Positions 12,785-25,900 of a DNA stretch of 64,000 nt are shown here, one piece after another. Made by a program: the position numbers and the translations under genes. The first letter of the stretch is position 1, and each line of letters begins with the position of its first letter. The notes under the pieces are model-generated. The model saw nothing but the letters and a program-made list of their open reading frames with translations. It was not told the origin of the DNA and did no database searches. This stretch comes from Litomosoides sigmodontis (Eukaryota; Nematoda; Chromadorea; Rhabditida; Onchocercidae): assembly GCA_963070105.1 (NCBI GenBank), contig OY718807.1, forward strand, positions 8,347,983-8,411,982. Reading direction: 5' to 3'.

Positions 12785-15659
12785 TTAACAACACGAGCAA
12801 TTAAATGCTGCTAAATTACATTTCCATCTTTCACGCTCATTATGAAATCGAACTGGTAAACGATTAGAATAGTAGTTAAGTTTAGCCGATGTGACATTAG
12901 CGCCGGAGTAAATACGACGATAGAGAGCCTGAGCCCAACAACCGATTGCTGTGTAGTCGTATTCCGGAAGCATTTTATTAGCAAATAAAGCTCCGGAAGC
13001 ATTCATTGTAGGCAAATCGGCAATGCCAAATATGCAAATGTCATGGCGATAGTGACCACTGCGACATTGTTTTGCAGATTTCTTCCACACCACATATCTA
13101 AGATATTTCAATATCTAAGTCTTCACGTATTTCAAGTCTTTTAAGCGTAAGTTTAACAGCATCGTGCTTTTAACTGGTCAACTTACTGTTTTAATCCTTA
13201 AATTTTGAAGCATTCGATATAAAATATAAATACAAAACATTCAAATTCGAGCTCGTAACTTCTTGGGTTTTCATCAAACTAATCATTAAGTTTATAATAA
13301 TAATTAATATTAATGAATGAAATTAATAAGATAATAACAATAGCAATAATGATAATGACAATGACAATATTAATTAAGAATAATGACAGTAACAAATAAT
13401 AATAATAATAACAGTAATGATTGATAGTAACAACGAAAAGTACCTGGTGATCATATTATTATAAACACTAATGCACTGTCGTGTAAACCCACCTGGTGCA
13501 CCTAAAATATGAATTTTGTAAAAATTTTGAAAAAAGCCGTTCGTCGCAGAAACGGTGAGTGTCGTGAAAATTTTTTAGCCTTTCATTTAGCCAAGCTACT
13601 TCTTCCTTAAAATATAATAAATGTTGGAAAAATTTTAAATTTAGAAAAGCTAACCTAAGGAATCCTCGGAATTCAATGATGGAAATAGCATTTCATCCAC
13701 TCCATAACTCAAATTATCAAATTTATCCAGCAAGATTGTTAAATTCAACTCATCAACAACAAATTTTACAAAATCATAACTCAATGATGCTGATGTACTT
13801 CCCTTTGCTATCCGTAATTTCCGATCATCGTTCTGCCTGTGGTCTAAAATGACCTCAAAGTTCACAATGACAAAATTTGTTGTTGCAACAAAATTCGCAT
13901 TAAACGAAAAGTTGACTGGCTAACTAACTGACCATTGAAGAGGCTAAGTGTTCGAAATGTCCATGGAGCACCACTGGGCACTCGATCAGCGTTCGGATAT
14001 CCAACATTGATATCATTACTCCCATTTAGAGCATTTAAAATTTGCACCATCTCTCGATTACTTTTCAATGGAATGTCGTTATTCTAAAATTTCTCTGTGC
14101 TCTTTTTTCCTAATTAAAAAAAAAAAAACTGAAAATTTAAACGAACAATAGCAGCATCGTTAAAAAAAAAGAAGTAATTCAGCGAAAACAAATTAATAAC
14201 AAAGAGTAAACCTGTAATAATATAGCATACTTCCAACCGGGTAATTTTCGTATAACACGTAAACATTCTAGAAAACTACGCGAAGTATTATGTCCAGCAC
14301 TATCAACTGTATATTCACGTGGCGCTAATAGTACATTTGAGAAGCACCTTGACAAATTACGCATTTGAGCGTGAAAAAGAGTCGTAGACTTGGCATCTAA
14401 CGCATAGCAATAGAAATTTTGTGGCGCATACATTAAATTGAGCAGCAGCTCTTGCAAATGAAAATCCTACAACACGGCGGTAAAATGAAAGGAATGGAAT
14501 GACGGTGCAATAGTTGAGGAGAATAAGATGAAAAAAAAAATGTTTTTATCAAAAATTCTCTGTTGAATTCTTTAAATTAATTAATGCGATTTGCATTCAT
14601 TATGTTTTTACCTTATAAACAATCCTAACAAATGCAATTGGAAAGTTTTTTTCAACGTTTGAAAGTGGCGTCGTAGGATAGAAGGCTCGTTGTCGGATAG
14701 CATTACACGAAGTGTAACGGTATTTATCATCACTTTCGTCAACCCTTACGACATACTTGAAGCGGAAAAAAAGAAACAAAGAATTATGACACACAATAGA
14801 TTGAATGATTTGAGAAATTAAATTTCAATAAAATTTCATTTCAAATAATTTTTATAAAATTTAATGAGAGAATTTTAACTTCACACTCATTTGTTGCATT
14901 TTTTAAAGCAAAAAATATTACGTGATAAATTGAATAATTAAGAAAATTTCATTTCAACTAAATTTTATTTGAAACAATTTTTACAAAATTTAATGAAAGA
15001 ACTCCAACTTTACTCATTTGAGGCATTTTTGAATGCTTATAGCTCATCAGTAACTGTTTGCATACTTCATCCTTCAAAACATATGTTGGCAGCAAAGGAG
15101 GCTAAAATTGATGTTATTTGGTAAAAAAGTAACTTTGTTGAATGTTTCAGTAAATTTGAAATTGGAAAAAAAATAACAAAATGAACCTTTCGTTCGAATG
15201 GTTCAACTTTTTCAAAATTCCATAAGAGCATTTCGTTGACGTTTGCCTTTCCTGACGCATTGTGTGGAATTTTCAGCGAAACTGTAAAAGGTATGAGTTA
15301 AATTAAATTGTACCAACTAAAAATTTCAAATTTTTCCCATATAAGTGAGAAAGTTTGAAAAAATGAAAGTTCTAGGGAGTTATGAATAATTTAGTTGAAG
15401 CAACTTTAGATAATTATAAGAAGTGTAATTAAGAATAATATGCAATCCTAACACTCAGCATTTTATTTAAAGCAAAATTTAACAATCTCAATCATTTAAA
15501 AATTTTTAAAAATGTCTAAGGAAAAAATAAGAGAGGATGCACACCTTGCTGATTGACAGATCGCACAATGTTAGCATTTTCAATTGAACGCCGTAACGAC
15601 GAAATCCACAGCACAGCAAGTGCGATTCCGCCAATTGTAAGCGTAAACTTACGTAACAT
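12785..15659 (-). CDS. GT14 family (core-2/I-branching type) N-acetylglucosaminyltransferase, copy B
   Basis: Nine exons (15545-15659, 15187-15281, 14985-15101, 14612-14755, 14212-14466, 13933-14083, 13655-13843, 13444-13501, 12785-13097) join in phase to give 478 aa. The N-terminus is a signal-anchor (LTIGGIALAVLWIS) followed by a stem region. The catalytic Branch domain has the same landmarks as copy A: HLQELLLNLMYAPQNFYCYA, DSAGHNTSRSFLECL, NNDIPLKSN, LNGSN, YGVDEMLF, GAPGGFTRQC and a C-terminal cysteine cluster (NCSCC). Expected role: Golgi beta-1,6-GlcNAc transfer to O-glycans or related glycans (family knowledge). The intron phases of the last five exons match copy A, showing tandem duplication. 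The stem region has an additional exon. The exon 3 donor is a choice: GTAAAA at 14984 keeps the frame, whereas a GTAAAG at 15013 would break it. Confidence 0.88.
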
Positions 15660-18600
15660 TTCTCCTCCTCATTTGCTAACTTTTCATTTAACTCTCATTT
15701 TACTCATACTGATTTACGCGTAATTCAAAAATAAGCAAAATCATCGATGTTGAATTAAATCATTCATATCACTTGCACCAAATTTATCAGATCATTTTTA
15801 TGAGTCGATGAAGTTGAAAAATAAAATCGTGTAAATTAAAATAATTCCTTTCATGTCTTTTTTTGTTTAAATTCATTAGAAAGAAAAGGGTGGCATAAAG
15901 ATAGGTGGTGGCAACTGCTGTATTTTAAGATGACACTGCAAAAAATGATTGCACAAGAAGGAACAATTTCTTTTTATTGAATTTAAAGTGATTAAAAATG
16001 AAAATTGAAAAGTTGAACTTTCATTCGTGATATTACCACAAAGATATTACTTTGAAAAATTGGATCAGTTTTTTGCACAAAAACTACTTTTTAGTATTTT
16101 TAAAAATTAAAAATCACAAAAAAAATCTCGCCAAAGTTGGAAACTAAATTTTAAAACGAAATTACAACTTACTGTGATTCTCATATGATCAGAGTTCATT
16201 TATGCATCTAACTAACTCATATTTTTACAAATTGAAAAAGTCTCTTGAATTCTTTTTTGTTTTAAATTTTAAAGTAAGTGATGACATCATCAAATCATCA
16301 TTATCTCGTCGGGTGATTAGTTGAAGCACGAAAAACGATGATGGAATTCCGTAGGAGTAGCTTTGATGAGCAACGATCGATCTAATCAATTATCGATCAA
16401 TCAAGAGCAATGAATATCATCTACCTATCACTGCAACGTTTTACAAAATAAAATTTGAAAGAAAATGAAATTAAGAAAAAAAAATTGCCAATCATGTCAG
16501 AGGAATTAATTTTAAAGTTGCAGAAAAGTTTATTTTACAGGAGAAATCAATGAAAAGTGATCAATTCAAAAAATTTTACAATATCAAACATGAAGTTTCC
16601 ATTCATGTAAAAATATAAAAGTAATTCGTTTTTTTTTTCAAAAAACGAAAAAAAAAATCGATTTGGAAGAGAATACATTTATTTGCGATAACATAAATGA
16701 TACTATAAAAGAGGAAATGTGTCCAAATGGCCTTCAAAAAAACTTTTCAATAGGCCTAATGTGCCTTCGTCAATCGGTTAAACCTCATTTTTGCAGTTTT
16801 TTTTTTCCACTCAAACGAAAAGTAAAAAAAAAATTTCCAATTATAACAAATATAGCTGATTGAAATTTTGGTGAATTTTAATGTAAAAATACTCCCCGTA
16901 ACTCTGCAACCTTTTTTCTTTCCTACTTTAATTTATTCTACCATTCGCAGTTAGTTTAATGAAAAAAGGTTCAGATTGTAAAGGTGGGATAATTAGCATT
17001 GATTGTATTAAAAATGATACAGTACATTTAATGAGTGAACGAAAATCATTTAGCGCATTGAAATAGGCCCTGCAAAAAACGAAATACACTGAAAAACGTG
17101 AGAAAAAGGACGCATGAAATTATGTGTAACGTAATCAGTGCATGCTAAATTAGTGATTAATTTAAAAAAAAAGTAGGCTAATTTAAAAAAGTTTCAAGTG
17201 CATGAGATGCGAGAAGTCATGCATCAGCTAGTGAAATGTATAGTTAAGTGAGAAAGTAGCTGAGATTGGTAGGAGAGGAAGTAGAAGATTAGAGGTTTGC
17301 GAAAGGAACTACGATAAAGAGAAGAGTGATATGCAAATGATCTGATCCATTCGTTGATCTTCCGGAACGTTTTTTCGTGCGACTGCTTTCATGGCCTTAG
17401 ATAGATACCCTTTCACGTCTACGACTACCAGGACGTGTTACCGCCTATCGTTGTCCATTCCTTTTCATTGCATTTTACGTGAACGGTGTGAAGTGATTAG
17501 CACCTTCTTAGCATCACCGCCTGTTTAATTTGCATAATTTCAAAAAAATGGAAGGTAAAAAATGCATTTTTTAATTTGTGTAAACATTGACGCTAAATTT
17601 AGATGAGAATTTTTAAAAATACTTGCAAAATGTATTGCATTGAAATTCTCACTTATTCATTATCAAAAAATTTGGTGTCACTTGGCGAATAAATTATCAT
17701 GGAAAAATTGTGCAAAAAATTACGATCGAACAAATCCCGAAATTTCAACCTGAGAAGTTGTGTAGCTCAATATTGCATTCAACCTGGTATCGTAACAAGT
17801 TTAATTGAATATGAAAAATAATCTTCGAAACCATCAAAATAATTTAAACTTAAATTAAAATTTTTAAATTTCAAAAATTACTAGTAAATGAGCAAGAAAT
17901 AAACGATGTAAATCATTAATAAACTGAGATGAAAACAGTTAAAGTATTTGAAAGCAATTTTTTTAAGTTAATAAGGAGGAAGCAGCGGAAGCGGAAGAAG
18001 AATAGGAAGCAGAAGAGGAAGATGAGAAGAAAAAAACCTCCTAAAACTTTATTATTGAAAAATAAAAATAGTTTGAAACAAATGTTGTACTTTGGGACAG
18101 CTGTGCAAAGCAAAACACTAAGTCATTCATCATTTCCTATTTTCAATTCGGATTAGTTTTTGAATTTTACCTGGAAAATTTAAATTGTGCTGGTAAAAAT
18201 TTGACACAAAAAAATGCTTTTCATCGTTAAAAAAAAATAAACAGCGAAAAAAAAACAGAAACAATAAACAAGCAAAACATTTATTTCTCCTACAAAAAAA
18301 AAATGAAATCCGCTTGTGGAAGTGAAATTAGAAAAGTTTTTTCCGTTTTACCTGAACTAATTAATGAATGCTTACGCTAAACTTTCAAAGCACTGAAATA
18401 CAAAAGTTCACTTAAGGCTATGCCAGCGTTATTTTAATCTTTTACTCCTTTTTTTTTTAATGATATGATCATTTTAATTAGAATCAAAATATTACTGTTA
18501 CTTTTTATGAAATATGTCGGCAATGAGCTTCAGGATAAGAAAGGATGAAACGAATTTCAGGCATAAATTATGCAGTGGAAAAGTCCTTTCAAATTACATC

Positions 18601-19926
18601 CATCCTGAATGTTTCCGGAATTGAGCTTTTCTGCAAACATCAGTATGAATGATGTAGAATAAATTACAGATGCCTCACTGACTCTGTAAATTTAAGTTTA
18701 AAGATTGTAGCAACAATGAACTTGGGCAATGATTTCGCTTGCAGTCAAACCTTTTCTTTCTTCGATATGCTAAGCGATCAGAGCTGACCATAAATTGTAT
18801 AACAATGATAGCCGTAGAAGAGGTAGAGATGTAATTTTGCGGAAGATTCCTTGAAAATGACAAAGATAAATGGAAATTGGATTTGAGATTAAAGGGAAAG
18901 CCGACTACGAAGTGCGATCTTGCCTAAATTTCCATTTGTCATTTTCAAATTGAAAACAGTCTGATAAAACTGGAGGAGTATTTCGATGTAGAAGGAATAG
19001 TTCCATGGTCAGATATGAGATGACCGAAACGAATCATTTACAAAAAGTGATTGCAACGATCCAACAAATGAACATTCTGATATCGATCAATTTCATCAGC
19101 TGCTAACTGAAATCAATATTCTGAATTGCCTTTGGAAGAGCTTCACTACGTGAACTGATCGATATATCTCACGTGTGGATGTGATATGGGATGAATTGGA
19201 AATATGAAGGTGCGAACAGTAAGAGCGGAATTTCTGAATGATAATGATAGTTAATATTAATTACTGGGAACACGTGCAGCGTACACGTATCTCCTCGAAA
19301 AGATTGCTAATTCCGGATTGTACAGAATTACGGTCTGTCAAGAAGTTTCAATCAGAATTGAGAGTGAGCAAAGAGCAAGTTTAAAGCAAATTTTAACAAA
19401 TTAAACAGCATATTGATGGATAATTTACCCGAGCGACAAGCGTAAAGTGTGCATGAAGAAACACGTAAATAAGCACGTCACACAGTCACTACTTTAGTAC
19501 CGACAAACAATAATTGAAAGAAATGTAGCGCTAACAAATAGCCTCAAACAACGTGCGCATTCAAAACAGAGCAACTGAAAAACGTTACGCCATCACTACA
19601 ATTTACACGTTACAAATAAAATGCATGATAAATTCCTAACTCAGCAATGCTTGCGTGATTGTTGAATTAAATACTAACACCTCATTTTTGAAAAAAAAAA
19701 ACGAGAAATAAATAAAGTAAGAATAGACGTAGCATTGACGTCAATTCATCCTAATTACCTATCAATCCTACATTGAAAAAAAAAGCAATGAGAAGAGAAG
19801 CATTTTTGAAATTTCATTTTAGAGAAATGAAATGAAAACAATGAAATAAGTATTATTAGCTAATAATATAATTAACCTCTAAATGTTCATTGAGGAAAGG
19901 TCACGTGGCCTTTACTTCATATCATA
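15660..19926. other. Intergenic, no gene seen
   Basis: AT-rich space with poly-A/T runs. A slightly GC-richer patch at about 17330-17530 shows no open frame with splice context. Small frames (16663-16863, 17916-18156, 18675-18863) are low-complexity or isolated. It should contain the promoter of GT14 copy B and the 3' end of the DUF229 gene. Confidence 0.6.
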
Positions 19927-22900
19927 TCACATAAGCTTACAACGTGAACAAAATGCTTGCAATTGTTTAGTAGCACAACCGAAATCATCGTGATAAACGT
20001 ATGGTTCGTCGACCAATGCATATTCACCAGCATGTGTGTAGTGCTTGATGCGAAATAGCACAGATATCCTGGAAGGAAAATTTTGCAAAGGCTAAAAATG
20101 AAATTGACAAATCAGAAATAAGCTAAGATTACCCGCGCATCAAACAACACTGCTTTTTCAAAATTTTGAAATTATAAAAATTCTTTGCAAATTCATTCAT
20201 AAATATCTTGTTGTACCATAAAATTATCAAATTTCTACTTTTTCATTTTTAATAATCCTCATTATAAATTGTAATTCACTAGACAAAATGATACAAACCA
20301 ACGATTTGTTGAATTGTACATAATAACGGGTACTGTAATATTTATTTCAAAGTATAGTATTTCCAATTCCGCATGCTTAGATCGTAATTTTGGCCAGCTA
20401 AAAATCGATAATAACTATTCGTAATTTATATGAAATAATTTTTGATGACTAATTTCTGCTACAACCACCACATTTAATTTTCACGCAAAAAAAAAGTAGG
20501 AAGAGGAAAATTCACTCGGCCTGATTGCGCAATCCTTGTCTAACCATTTGATTAATAGCGTAAGCATCAATTTTTTCCGAAAGTACTTTCAGATGTTCAA
20601 CATCAAAGCAGTCGCTACGTGCAATCGTCGTTTTTGCTAATTCTGTTGAAATCATAAACTCCGTTGAGGTACTGCAAAAGATGGTGATGAGAATGAGTTA
20701 GGAGGAAAAAAAAAATGCAAGTTTGATAAATTATCAATGAATTAGGCAATTGATCAATATAGTTTATGGTCTGCTTTTTCAATTTCCAATTTTGATCCAC
20801 TTTTTCAATAATTTTTTAATTATTGCAAAGTTTTTGGCGAAACTCTAAAGGCAAGGCATAATTTTGCTAATCTTTGATTAGAGCAAAAAAAAGAAAGAAA
20901 GCAATAGGCTAGAAAATAATGAAATGAAAACGAAATTCACCTACCTATTCAATCGACGCAAATTTCGTCGTTCCATGCATAGACAAAAATTTTGCGGAAT
21001 GCCAGCATCATCACAAGTTCGTTCCTCACTTATCACTTCATCCATTAAGCTAGCACCTCTACCTAATCATAGTACTTTAAATTCATAATAAATTCCTCTC
21101 TCTCTCTCTCCCTCTCTCTCTGTTTCTCCCTCTCGCTGTCCCTCATGCACAATTTATTTGTTACGGAAAGTGTTTTTGAAAGGAAACAAAATGGGATCAA
21201 AAAAGCTCATGAAAAAATAATCGTTGTTTTATCACTTTCAAAATCAAGAAGCACACTTCACCTCTATCAGTTAGCATTTATCAAAATTAATATCTCATTA
21301 ATTTCACAACTCAAATTACCTTGTCGATCGTCGAACGGTCGATTTCGTCGACATTCTCCTCTTGCAATATCTTTGAGCGTTTGATGTATGTCAAAATTAC
21401 TTGTTAACCTAAATGTTAGTAAATGAAATTTGCACTAAAAGATTGTCAATTTTAACTTTTCAATAAAGTAACTCTTTTTAAAGCATTGCAATCTTTGAAA
21501 TATTTTTGGAAAAAATTGCACCATTCAGCAGATAGCTTAAATTTACATCAATTCATTGAAATTTCAAAAAAACCTTTTCGTATTTTTTTTCAAATTTCTC
21601 ATTTCTTGTTGATATTTGTTTGCGAAAGCGTCCGGTAGTCGAATGCTGAAGAGTGGTGCTCGTTCCTCAATACGGCCAACGTACGTTTGCTGAATTGCAT
21701 TTATCCGATTGCCGTGATCACCCATTATAACTAATACCGTTGAATTGAATACGCCATTGTCATGCAAACGTTGCAACGATGTTCTAATTAATCGATGAAT
21801 AAACAATTTAATTAATTAATCGATTGATTAATATTTAGAAGGAGTAATTTTACAAGAAAAAAGAACTAAGCGATAGGAAATGGAACACATTGTAACAAAA
21901 TTTGATTATATTTTGGATAACAAATTTTTTCCATTTTTTATATCAAAATTTTTAAAATTCAAAAAATAAAATAAATAGCTTTGTTTGATGATACTGTAAC
22001 CGTAACTTACGATAATCGATCATCGATGGCTTCAACAAAATTTGGATTATTATGTGTTAAACCAGTGATAAAATTAAATGAAAAACGACATAAACTTTTG
22101 AATTTTGTTGCAAATGTTTCCCACATATCCAAATATACTTCAGCGCATATCTGAATAATTTTTAATTCATTACTGACCAGCAGTTCAATTCAACAGTTAT
22201 CAAATTCATTAAAACTTCCTTCGTCCATTCATCCTCTCCAATTAATGAATAACTTGTTGTTCAGCATTGACTAGTAATAAAAATTCAACATTCATTTACC
22301 TATTTACTCATTTGTTTACTTTACAATTCATAATTTACTCTAATTAATTGCAAAAAAAAACCACCACCTCTCCGGTTCTCAAGCACTGACCACTGCTCGG
22401 AACAATATTATGACGAGTGTTAAAGAGGTGAAAAGGTCGAAAGTAAAAATGCGCCGGTGATGCTTTGTATCCTCGAAATGTTTGGCTTGGATAGTAGAAC
22501 AGTCCACGTAGTACACTACCAATATCATCGTTAACCATCGTTACACATTTCCTGTCTTAAATTATTTTAATTTTTATCAAATTTATGAATTTTTCTATTT
22601 TTTTTTATCTTACAGTATTACTGTTTGCGAAGCATCCTACAATACGCAGTAATTTTATCAAAAATTACTATGTATTGTAGGGTGCTTCGCAACAATTTCT
22701 TCTAAATAACAAAAATAATCAAATAATATTTTAATTAGAAAGTGTCACACAGAATTGCTAAAGTTGACAATTTAAATTTCAATTCCAATAAACAATCACT
22801 CTGATTCATTCATTACTGCTATCAAATTATTATAAAATTAAAAAAAAAAACCGAAGCGACCTGTAAACAAGCAATACCTTTCATCATTTTCCATAAAAAA

Positions 22901-25744
22901 TCAGTGTCTTCCAGGGAAACTGTTTCATTTAGCGGTAGCACTTCATCACCATTACCGCCAATTTGCGGTAATATTGATTTACCAGCAAGTATTGGTAATA
23001 AATTTACCGCAGAATTATCACCAACTTTTGTATACCCTCAACAATCAAGCATAACTTTCTCCTCTTTTTCACAAATTTAAATTGCAATAATTCAAAAGTG
23101 CTCAGTGCACGTACATGTCATGTCATTCCTAATGAATGCCTGCCTTGCTATTGCTCTTGATTTTCATCAAAATTACAGCTTGAAAAAGAGCTGTGCAAAA
23201 TTAGACGTAAAATATTCAATTTTAAATTGCACATTGCACTTCTCGCTCAGGCTGATGAAGAAGAAGCTATCAATAAAGCATTTGATAATTGTTCCTGAAA
23301 CCTTCTAAAATGATGAAGCCAAGTTGTTTCATGTATGCAACAGTCTTATGCATATGTCGTAGGAATTGATTTCTCGAGACGGAATCGAGCACGAGGATGT
23401 CAAGTGATGGCTTCTCCTAAAATTCAACAAATTCAATCACTAAATTTCTTCCGAAATTTAACCAACACACAACAATCGATGCGTATGATTGATTAAAACC
23501 AATCGCTTAACTATTTAGCATAAAATAGTTTCATGAAGCTTACCGGATTTGCTTTCATAAATTTCCACTTTTCTTTGAACTGAAATAAAAGCAAAAGAAC
23601 ATTTGAGGGGTAAAAATTTATTGAAAAAAAAAGTGAATAATTAATGTATGCATCGTAATTCTCTCTTATTTTAAGCTTCAAAAAAAACACTATTACAGTG
23701 AAATTGATCAAATTGAATTTTTCAAACTAACCGTATCATCCATTTTGGAAAATGTTACAAAAGCTCGTTCATAGAATATGGAATCGTTGTAAAATGCTGC
23801 ACTGTTAATTATTCCAAGCAAAGTTTTGTTGTAACAACGCACAACGAACTGATCGTATGGAACACGCAGTCGCTTACTGGCTGGTATCTGTGCAACAATT
23901 ACTGTTTCAAATATGAAAATTTAAAATTAATTTAATTAGTGATCCAATGATACGATCAATCGGTTAAGACGATAGCTGCCTTTACTAGAGGTCAACCTGC
24001 GATAATTACTTCTGAAATGATTGGCAATCTTATTAAATTTAATACTACGTAGTAAACCATTAATTTAATATAAAAAATATTATATTTATAATATAATTAA
24101 TAATAAATAATATACATCAATAATATATTAGTAATGAATTAATAATGAACCACTAGTAATGACATAAAAAATATTAAATGCAAAGAAATTACGAAATTTC
24201 CAGTTACCTCAACTGGATAATCAATTAACTGATACCAACTGTTATTTGGATATAAACCACCTGTGAGACCTTGATAGTAGCACCTGAAATCAGAATTTCA
24301 TAGAAATTTTGGTGTTTCCGTTTTAACTGAACTTTGACCTTCTCTTTTCTGGATCAATGGGAAAGCATGTGAACAGTTATACTTGTGTTTGGGAATTCGA
24401 AGTTGTTTCCAAGGCTCCAATTCACCGTGCAAAATCAAATATCCATCGTCCATAGAGGCCATATTTGGCATATCGCTGTTGCAATGGATTGACCTGCCAC
24501 ATTGACCATTGACAATTTCAAAGTATTAAATGAAGAAATTGAACTTAGAGCTCATTTTTCAACTCTCTTACATTATCATTTTTATTATTATCAATTGTTA
24601 TTGCTATTTATTATTATTATTATTAAATTATTTATTATTTATTAATTATTAATTATTAATTATTAATTATTAATTATTAATTATTAATTATTAATTATTA
24701 ATTATTAATTATTAATTATTAATTATTAATTATTAATTATTAATTATTAATTATTAATTATTAATTATTAATTATTAATTATTAATTATTAATTATTAAT
24801 TATTAATTATTAATTATTAATTATTAATTATTAATTATTAATTATTAATTATTAATTATTAATTATTAATTATTAATTATTAATTATTATTATTGTTATT
24901 GTTAATGCTGTTATTATTATTATCAATTATTATTATTATTATTATTGTTATAGCATTCCGCTCCTATTTCATTAATTAGTTTTGCTACGGTTTTTTTTAT
25001 CATTCGTTTACTGTTGTTCACGTTCAATCAAAACATCGTTCAGTGAAATTTTTGACAAGAAAAGTGTCCGACAATCAGGTTGATCCAATCGATAATGATC
25101 CATTGCTCACAATTTGACGTTTCGAAAAACAGAGCACATTCCTATCACACATTCCCCCTTCGTAATTCTCTTTTAGTGGCAATATTGCTAATTTTTTCCT
25201 AAATTTTTTTCACAGAGTTCCGAGTTTTATCACAAATTCACTGAATGCATTTTATAGCAAAGGTAGCAATTAAGCGGAAATGTATTTAAACGATAATTAA
25301 CCTGTAATGTTCGACGTAACCATTCAAGTTTGGTTCATTTGGTTCTATTATAGGAAATTTACAAGTGTTTTCCAACAATAAAGTTCCTTCATCTGATGAA
25401 TCATCTGAAAGGAAAATTCACAAATGCAAGAGGGGAAACACTCAAACGGTCAATTCTCAGCAATTGCAGTTTCAAACAGAAATTTAATAACTTGCATTAT
25501 TAGCCATATTTTCTGTTCTTGTCTTTTAAACTTAATAAAATTTTTTGATAAAGAAGTTCAGCATCGAATTTCATTATCGATTGTTTCGAAAGAGCTCGAA
25601 ATTTCACTGAAGGTATTTTTCATGAAAACAGTAACGGTACGAACCGCTAACATTCGTTGAACTAACGACGGTAAACAAATTTCGTTGATATATTCGTCGC
25701 TGGGATAAAAATAATAAGTATAAAATAAAGATAGCACCGAATAG
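19927..25744 (-). CDS. DUF229 sulfatase-like (alkaline-phosphatase-fold) membrane protein; first exon not located
   Basis: Sixteen exons join without a phase break (1998 nt, 665 aa after the missing start): 25645-25744, 25302-25404, 24383-24493, 24208-24283, 23732-23887, 23544-23579, 23302-23416, 22878-23036, 22368-22555, 22011-22150, 21574-21783, 21320-21408, 20945-21062, 20516-20671, 20299-20397, 19927-20068. The first holds a membrane anchor ([17 protein letters not shown]), implying a type II topology. Landmarks are [28 protein letters not shown] (nucleophile region, about residue 205), [31 protein letters not shown] (metal-binding, about 415-421), [14 protein letters not shown] and CLCMERRNL. 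This order is the nematode-expanded DUF229 family, whose substrate is unknown. A candidate upstream segment (25859-25900) would extend the hydrophobic stretch but has no ATG. An intron carries a foldback (22625-22692), another a (ATTAATT)n array. Confidence 0.87.
21090..21132. repeat. CT-rich tract
   Basis: A polypyrimidine run of mixed CTCTCT and CCCTCT lies in an intron of the DUF229 gene (21063-21319). Confidence 0.8.
22625..22692. repeat. Long near-perfect foldback
   Basis: The arms TTGCGAAGCATCCTACAATA and TATTGTAGGGTGCTTCGCAA extend inward to GTAATTTT and AAAATTAC. They give a stem of about 32 bases with three mismatches (one a G-T wobble) and a loop of only a few bases. It lies in a DUF229 intron (22556-22877). 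The shape suits a miniature foldback element or a cruciform better than a microRNA precursor, because the loop is very tight. Confidence 0.85.
24635..24890. repeat. (ATTAATT)n heptanucleotide array
   Basis: More than 30 near-perfect units, flanked by (TTA)n, in the DUF229 intron 24494-25301. Unit, orientation relative to the host gene, and flanks match the array at 1.6-1.9 kb. Confidence 0.9.
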
Positions 25745-25900
25745 CTGAAAATTAATGAATCGAAATACTTGAAAGTGAATCGGAAATTAAAAACTTAATT
25801 TGAATTATATATATAACCCTGCAATAACAGTTCCTCAACTGTTACAGCTAATATTTACACTTAGGAGGAGAAGCACAACGGATTGCGGCACCGTGATATC

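Noticed and set aside
17330..17530. GC-richer patch suspected as an exon or RNA gene
   Set aside because: Stops in all frames I read and no tRNA-like or other RNA fold recognised.
22625..22692. MicroRNA precursor
   Set aside because: The loop is only a few bases and the stem nearly perfect, unlike animal precursors; kept as a foldback element instead.
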